Positions 7,754 to 11,593 of a stretch of 11,593 nt of DNA are shown here, piece by piece. The stretch is from the NCBI GenBank assembly GCA_015228895.1, contig JADGCR010000056.1, positions 1 through 11,593 on the forward strand. Direction: 5' to 3'. The notes beneath the pieces are model-generated. The model did no database searches, had not been told where the DNA came from, and saw nothing but the letters and a program-made list of their open reading frames with translations. The stretch's first letter is position 1. Every line of letters begins with the position of its first letter. The stretch is from Magnetococcales bacterium (lineage in GTDB: Bacteria; Pseudomonadota; Magnetococcia; Magnetococcales; Magnetaquicoccaceae). Made by a program: the position numbers and the translations under genes.

Positions 7754-7971
7754 GTGATTTGATTCCCCTTGATATCTATCGCAGTGTATGGATCAAGATC
7801 CGGATCAACGATGAAGACCTTCTGGCGAAAAGTCAATGCAAAACGTGTCCCTGCCCAAAACGCCATCCGACCCGGCCGGCCGCCGGCACGCTCCAAGTAA
7901 AGATGCGGAAGAAAGGTCAACTCCGGTTTTTGTGCGATGCGGCTTCAAGGGGGTATGGACACGCGATCCTT
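7754..7971. other. Intergenic region between the ParBc_2-type gene and the HD-GYP-like gene
   Basis: This 218-bp gap separates two - strand genes and should hold the ParBc_2-type promoter. GGATCAA occurs twice (7790-7796, 7802-7808) around the 10-bp palindrome GATCCGGATC (7797-7806), about 40 bp before the ParBc_2-type start; it could be an operator, but no regulator is known. CCGGC/GCCGG (7872-7886) could form a 5-bp stem with a 5-base loop on the transcript leaving the HD-GYP-like gene, but no U-tract follows directly, so it is not a convincing terminator. No coding potential is obvious. Confidence 0.45.
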
Positions 7972-10041
7972 CTATCCCTGCGCCTCTCTGGCGGGATGCG
8001 ATCCGCGCCAGTGCGCCCCCATGCGGAGGTTCGACAGGTCCGGCAAGTCGATGGCGTCGGTGAAATCCATCTCGACCACGCCGATCTTGTTCACCAGATA
8101 ATCCTGGAGATGATCCAACTGCCCGTCCCGTGTCTTTTTCATCTCATACCACGCGTCCCCCTCCCGCAGAAAGGCCACCTTGGCGCGGGCTGTCCGGTCG
8201 ATCTCCTCGACCACCAGCATGTCGAAAAAGACCATGGATTCGGTTTCGATGCCCAGCAGGGCCAGCAGTTCCGGGTTGTAGTTGATCCGGATGCCCGGCC
8301 TGAGTCCGAGCATTTCCAGATGCCTGTCCTGCATGGTGATGCCCAGTTTGGCCAGATAATCGACCCGGACGCCATATTTCTTGGGTACGAAATGGAGCCG
8401 TTGCAGGTGGTGATGCAGCTCCAGCCTCTCCAGATCCGCCAGAGAGAGACGGTATTCAAACGCGGGCAGTTTGATATGCACCTTTCTGCGCCACTGGATC
8501 TGGCATGCCTCCAGTTTCTTGACGATCTGGCTCTCCCCTCCCCGGCTGACCAGATTCTCGAACAGAATCCCATGATTGCTTTTGATGAAATCCACCGAAA
8601 AACCCTTCAGACCGATCCAGTAGAGCAGTTCGGCCCGTTCCAGCTCCTCGTAGGTGACCCAGGAGAGCACCACCTCCAGCTTGAGGTGCTGTTCCTCGAC
8701 GAGGGCCTGTTTCTTGATCACGGAGATGCCGTGCCGGCTGATCCGCTCCTCCAGGTTGACGGGCAGACCCTTCTGCTCGATGAGTTTCTCGACATCCCGC
8801 ACCAGGAGACCACCCTGACGCCGGATGCGTTCCCTCTCCTTCCAGCCCAGCAGCTCGCGGGGGATGTCGATGGTTTCCAACTCCTCCAGGGTCAGCATGC
8901 GGCGGGGAAAGGGGAGCTTGACCCATTCCGGGGCGCCGTACTCCCGTTTTTCGATCTCCCTGGGCACGGCCACGCACAACCCCTTGGGCAGCAGAATGTG
9001 GTTGTCCCGCCGGTAGGTGTGATACCAAAGCTGAAAATGCTCCGGATTGAAATGGCCCATGCGGGCGTCGTTCACCATGATCACCAGCACCTTGAATGGC
9101 CCGATCCGTTTTTTGTAGGAACGCACCTCTTCCAGGGCGGCCACCATGTCCACGATGGCGCTTTGATGGAGGGTCTCCAGACTGTCCCGGTCCAGGGAGT
9201 CCAACACCCGATCCATGTCGATGTTCATTTCGTTTTTCAGATAGGCCCGGAAGGTGGTCAACCCCCCATATCCCTTGCCGGGAACACCGGCGTACCACTC
9301 GTGATGCAGCAGAGCCGTCAGGGCGGGCAGGCCGATCTCCTCCTCCCCCTGCTCATGGAGCAGTTGAAAGCCCAGCAGCGTGTGCAGTTGCATCTCCTGC
9401 CACTGGGTCTGGGACAACGCCCCGGGCCAGGTGAGGGTGCCGAGGGGAATCCTGATCTTGCCGATGTCGTGCTGCATGACCGCCATCACCCGCCGGATGA
9501 CCTCCATTTCCGGCAAACGCCTGGCGCGGCACAGGATCATTGCGTTGAAACCGGAGATGACGCTGTGGTTGCCGCTCCCCGGATGGTGCTGCTGCAACTC
9601 CTTCAACCGGGTGATGGACATGGGATTGAACAGGCGGTAACTCTCCTGCATGTTGTTGAGGAGGACCGTCCTGAAATGCTGAAACTCGGTGCTGCTCTTG
9701 AGACCCGCCGCCAGATCCCCCACCGTGCGGTTGGTCTCCCTGACCACACTCTCCACCAGGTGGAGCACCTGCTGCTGGATCGAGGCGGCGCTCTCCAGGA
9801 ATCGGGCGCTTCCGGTCCGGGCGCGGATGGAGTGCAGCACCCCGTTTTCGTAAAGCTGCAACAGCGCCTGGTAGACGGTCGGCGTGATCAACTCCCCCGC
9901 GCGGATGATATACCCGCCATAGCCGTTGGGAACGTCCTGGACGACTTCCATGTGACAGGCCAACGCCTGACGGTCCTGGATCTCGTCCAGATGATACAGG
10001 CGCGCATCCTGCGCCGGTGGCATGGGGGAGGTGTGCGACAT
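7972..10041 (-). CDS. HD-GYP-like metal-dependent phosphohydrolase with altered GYP loop and long C-terminal region
   Basis: A 689-aa cytoplasmic protein: no signal peptide or membrane helix is seen. The central domain (about 155-345) follows the HD-GYP plan: H159, HDIGK (191-195), a PGALSQTQW segment, H220, HHE (246-248) and D298 in VDMVAALEEV. These seven His/Asp positions match the metal ligands of HD-GYP cyclic-di-GMP phosphodiesterases. The substrate loop differs: HHEWYAGVPGKGYGG (246-260) replaces HHExxDGxGYP, with three extra residues, Ala for the Asp, and Gly for the final Pro. The N-terminal part has a segment NGYGGYIIRAGELITPTVY (39-57) like those preceding other HD-GYP domains. Residues 350-689 match no family I recognise; they are Leu- and charge-rich with recurring LERxEL and LGI patterns. 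ATG 10041 is the chosen start; ATG 10023 is an alternative, and neither has a strong ribosome site. Cyclic-di-GMP hydrolysis is plausible but not certain. Confidence 0.8.
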   Translation of the reverse strand: MSHTSPMPPAQDARLYHLDEIQDRQALACHMEVVQDVPNGYGGYIIRAGELITPTVYQALLQLYENGVLHSIRARTGSARFLESAASIQQQVLHLVESVVRETNRTVGDLAAGLKSSTEFQHFRTVLLNNMQESYRLFNPMSITRLKELQQHHPGSGNHSVISGFNAMILCRARRLPEMEVIRRVMAVMQHDIGKIRIPLGTLTWPGALSQTQWQEMQLHTLLGFQLLHEQGEEEIGLPALTALLHHEWYAGVPGKGYGGLTTFRAYLKNEMNIDMDRVLDSLDRDSLETLHQSAIVDMVAALEEVRSYKKRIGPFKVLVIMVNDARMGHFNPEHFQLWYHTYRRDNHILLPKGLCVAVPREIEKREYGAPEWVKLPFPRRMLTLEELETIDIPRELLGWKERERIRRQGGLLVRDVEKLIEQKGLPVNLEERISRHGISVIKKQALVEEQHLKLEVVLSWVTYEELERAELLYWIGLKGFSVDFIKSNHGILFENLVSRGGESQIVKKLEACQIQWRRKVHIKLPAFEYRLSLADLERLELHHHLQRLHFVPKKYGVRVDYLAKLGITMQDRHLEMLGLRPGIRINYNPELLALLGIETESMVFFDMLVVEEIDRTARAKVAFLREGDAWYEMKKTRDGQLDHLQDYLVNKIGVVEMDFTDAIDLPDLSNLRMGAHWRGSHPAREAQG

Positions 10042-10058
10042 AAGCCGGATCAGTTCAT

Positions 10059-10088
10059 AGCATAAGTGGTCATTATTGCATCCGTCAT
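10059..10088 (-). promoter_or_regulatory. Weak candidate sigma70 promoter for the HD-GYP-like gene
   Basis: On the - strand, ATGACG (10083-10088) and TATGCT (10059-10064) are 18 bp apart, each matching four of six consensus bases. The implied leader is only about 10 nt before ATG 10041, or about 28 nt before ATG 10023. The local sequence is more AT-rich than its surroundings. This is inference from pattern only. Confidence 0.25.
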
Positions 10089-10155
10089 TCTGTTGAATAC
10101 GTCGTTCACCGGCAGAAGGCAAAGGGATTTCCGCTGCGCGGAGAAAAAAACGGTG

Positions 10156-10184
10156 TGGGCAATACCGCGAATCGGTGCTATGCT
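10156..10184 (+). promoter_or_regulatory. Candidate sigma70 promoter for the Cys-rich membrane protein
   Basis: TGGGCA (10156-10161) and TATGCT (10179-10184) are separated by 17 bp, each with four of six consensus matches. Transcription would begin near 10191, giving a leader of about 48 nt. It lies in the 197-bp region shared with the divergent HD-GYP-like gene. Confidence 0.3.
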
Positions 10185-10238
10185 GCGACGAACCCCTTGG
10201 GAGACGGGACATTCCGCCGGAGCGCGCATGGAGCAGAC

Positions 10239-10865
10239 ATGGAAAATATCGTATGGTGGTGGATCGCCTGGGGCTGTTTTCTGGCCGCGGCCCTCATGCT
10301 GGCGCTCCATCAGGCCACCAAAAGCCACTGTTTGCTGGATGGAGAGATCTGCCGGGGATTCCCGTTGCCGGAGATCGGCAGGGTGTGGGATCAGACCTGC
10401 ACGGTGCCCAGTCAGAGCGTCCGTGGCGTGGAATACGAACTCAATCTGTACCATATGCTGTGCACCTGCGACAATTTCCAGAAGAAACGGGCGCAATTCT
10501 CCCGCCTGGACGCCCGGCGCCTCTGCCCGCACCTGGCGCGGGAGATGGAGAACAAAAAGGTGGTCAACACCTTCGACACCCTGTCGCGGGCGGTGGTATG
10601 CCACGCGGCCCGCAAGCAAAGCCCCGCTTGTTTCGCCAGGGTGCGCACCAAAAGCGGACCGGCCTGGATCGCCTATACCCCCCGGGACCGATGGTTGTAC
10701 GTCATCACCCCGTTCTCGTGGCCCAGGGACGCGGAGAGCAAACGGGATTACACCTACGCCTTTTCACCCGGGGTATGGAGGTGGGCCAGCCACAAGCGAC
10801 CCCGCCACTACCCCCAGCTGGAACGGTGTTGCAACCGGATCTATCAGGAGTTCCGCGCATCTTGA
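10239..10865 (+). CDS. Unrecognised cysteine-rich protein with one N-terminal membrane helix
   Basis: A 208-aa protein that I do not recognise. A hydrophobic stretch at residues 4-24, beginning IVWWWIAWGCFLAAALM, looks like a membrane anchor or uncleaved signal; the rest is probably periplasmic. It holds eleven Cys, ten of them after the helix core, including a CTC pair (75-77) and an adjacent CC (197-198), with many Trp and Arg. Segments such as ARVRTKSGPAWIAYTP and DRWLYVITPFSW look like beta strands. ATG 10239 was chosen over the longer in-frame start at 10155 because GGAG (10230-10233) lies five bases before it and the membrane helix then begins at residue 4. The gene is divergent from the HD-GYP-like gene and convergent with engB, 26 bp apart. 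A disulfide-rich or metal-binding role is possible; nothing in the sequence fixes a function. Confidence 0.75.
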   Translation: MENIVWWWIAWGCFLAAALMLALHQATKSHCLLDGEICRGFPLPEIGRVWDQTCTVPSQSVRGVEYELNLYHMLCTCDNFQKKRAQFSRLDARRLCPHLAREMENKKVVNTFDTLSRAVVCHAARKQSPACFARVRTKSGPAWIAYTPRDRWLYVITPFSWPRDAESKRDYTYAFSPGVWRWASHKRPRHYPQLERCCNRIYQEFRAS

Positions 10866-10891
10866 GTTGTCTCGCGTGGCCGACCGATCCA

Positions 10892-11476
10892 TTACCGGAG
10901 AATCTGTTCCAGCTGTTGCCACAACGCCCCGATGCCATCCCCCTTGAGGGAGGAGACCGGCAGCGGAGGCGTCATGGCCAGACGGGTGGTCCGCCGCAAG
11001 CCGTCCGCCAGGGTCAGCAGGGCCTGACGTTTGGGATTGGAATTGAGTTTGTCGATTTTGGTGGCCACCGGAACAAAACCGATGCCCCGCGCCTCCAGGA
11101 AGGCGACCACCTCCTGATCGGCCTCGGTGAGCCCCCGGCGCAGATCCAACAGCAGAATCACCGCCCGCAGGTTGCGGCGTTGGGAAAAATAGGCGTTGGC
11201 GACCTGATCCCAGACCGAGCGATGCCCGCGCCCCACCTCGGCGAAACCGTAGCCGGGGAGATCCACGAAGCGGCCCCGTTCCCCCACCGCGAAGAAATTG
11301 ATCTCCCGCGTCCGTCCCGGAGTGCGGCTCACCTTGGCCAGATTGCGCCGGTTGAGCAACCGGTTGAGCAACGAGGACTTCCCCACATTGGAGCGACCGG
11401 CGAAGGCCAGTTCCGGGAGATCGTCCGGGGGGAACTGATGACTGGCGACCGCGCCGGTGATGAATTTCGAGGCCAT
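10892..11476 (-). CDS. engB: Ribosome biogenesis GTP-binding protein EngB/YsxC
   Basis: Small TRAFAC GTPase, 194 aa from ATG 11476, required in many bacteria for large ribosomal subunit assembly. All GTPase motifs are present: G1 GRSNVGKSS (27-35), G2 Thr56 in PGRTREINFF, G3 DLPGYGFA (72-79), G4 TKID (139-142) and G5 SSLKG (175-179). The N-terminus MASKFITGAVAS resembles the usual EngB start (SKFITSA), which decides the start choice, and the length matches the family (about 200 aa). The frame stays open upstream to the window edge through a perfect repeat; if translated from there, the protein would carry an N-terminal repetitive extension. No strong Shine-Dalgarno sequence is visible before 11476. 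Its usual neighbours (for example yidC) are not visible in this window. Confidence 0.95.
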   Translation of the reverse strand: MASKFITGAVASHQFPPDDLPELAFAGRSNVGKSSLLNRLLNRRNLAKVSRTPGRTREINFFAVGERGRFVDLPGYGFAEVGRGHRSVWDQVANAYFSQRRNLRAVILLLDLRRGLTEADQEVVAFLEARGIGFVPVATKIDKLNSNPKRQALLTLADGLRRTTRLAMTPPLPVSSLKGDGIGALWQQLEQILR

Positions 11477-11593
11477 GCCGGCACGCATCCCGGAAGATTC
11501 CCGCAGCAGATCTTCCTGAATACCTGGTGATTCCGAGTCCATGCCGGCACGCATCCCGGAAGATTCCCGCAGCAGATCTTCCTGAATACCTGG
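11473..11593. repeat. Perfect 55-bp direct repeat with 66-bp period at the engB 5' end
   Basis: Bases 11473-11527 and 11539-11593 are identical over 55 bp, separated by 11 bp (11528-11538). The second copy reaches the last base of the window, so it may be longer or continue with more copies. The period is 22 codons and the engB frame is open through both copies, reading PGIQEDLLRESSGMRAGM. The EngB ATG is the last ATG inside the inner copy, so duplication would have copied a start codon and its upstream region. Confidence 0.93.

Noticed and set aside
7759..10065. A 768-codon open frame on the + strand opposite the HD-GYP-like gene
   Set aside because: Its His/Gln/Asp/Pro-rich composition is typical of the antisense of a high-GC gene, it has no recognisable domain, and the - strand frame carries clear HD-GYP motifs.
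10130..10149. TCCGC-TGC-GCGGA hairpin next to an A-run
   Set aside because: On neither strand is the stem followed by a U-tract in the transcript, and it lies in a divergent promoter region.
10175..11530. A 451-codon + strand frame spanning the Cys-rich gene and antisense to engB
   Set aside because: It crosses two well-supported genes in different frames and has shadow-like Pro/Gly/Gln/Arg composition.

Overview
The window is GC-rich and densely coding. It comes from a Gram-negative bacterium: it encodes a TolC-type outer-membrane channel, a HlyD-type periplasmic adaptor and several exported proteins. Protein style (a proteobacterial type I secretion set, a ParBc_2-type protein, an HD-GYP-like protein, in-frame minisatellites) would suit a deep-branching proteobacterium such as the Magnetococcales. 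That placement is an impression, not a demonstrated assignment.

Left part, + strand (1-5792). The 3' end of an MscS-type mechanosensitive channel gene enters from the left edge. It is followed by a compact type I secretion operon: inner-membrane ABC exporter, HlyD-type membrane-fusion protein, and TolC-type channel. The exporter/adaptor and adaptor/channel genes overlap by ATGA, which implies translational coupling. The ABC gene carries a -1 frameshift just before Walker B, best explained by one G missing from a GGG run, and its ABC signature is degenerate. The TolC protein has an unusual C-terminal tail of two SH3b-like domains joined by a perfect 45-bp (15-aa) tandem repeat. No secreted substrate is visible.

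Middle part, - strand (5820-7753). A two-gene unit, again with an ATGA overlap, encodes a ParBc_2-type ParB/Srx-fold protein and then an exported, cysteine-rich Ppx/GppA-like (ASKHA) phosphatase. The secretion operon and this unit converge with only 27 bp between their stop codons.

Right part. A large - strand gene (7972-10041) encodes an HD-GYP-like protein with all seven His/Asp metal-ligand positions but an altered GYP loop and a long C-terminal region with no family I recognise. Its start region is divergent from a small + strand gene (10239-10865) for an unrecognised cysteine-rich protein with one N-terminal membrane segment. That gene converges with the - strand GTPase gene engB (10892-11476). 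A perfect 55-bp direct repeat with 66-bp period sits at the engB start and runs into the window edge.

No RNA genes, insertion sequences, CRISPR array or convincing intrinsic terminator were seen. The most interesting items are the SH3-tailed TolC, the ParBc_2/exported-Ppx pair, the HD-GYP variant, the Cys-rich orphan, and the broken, signature-degenerate ABC exporter.
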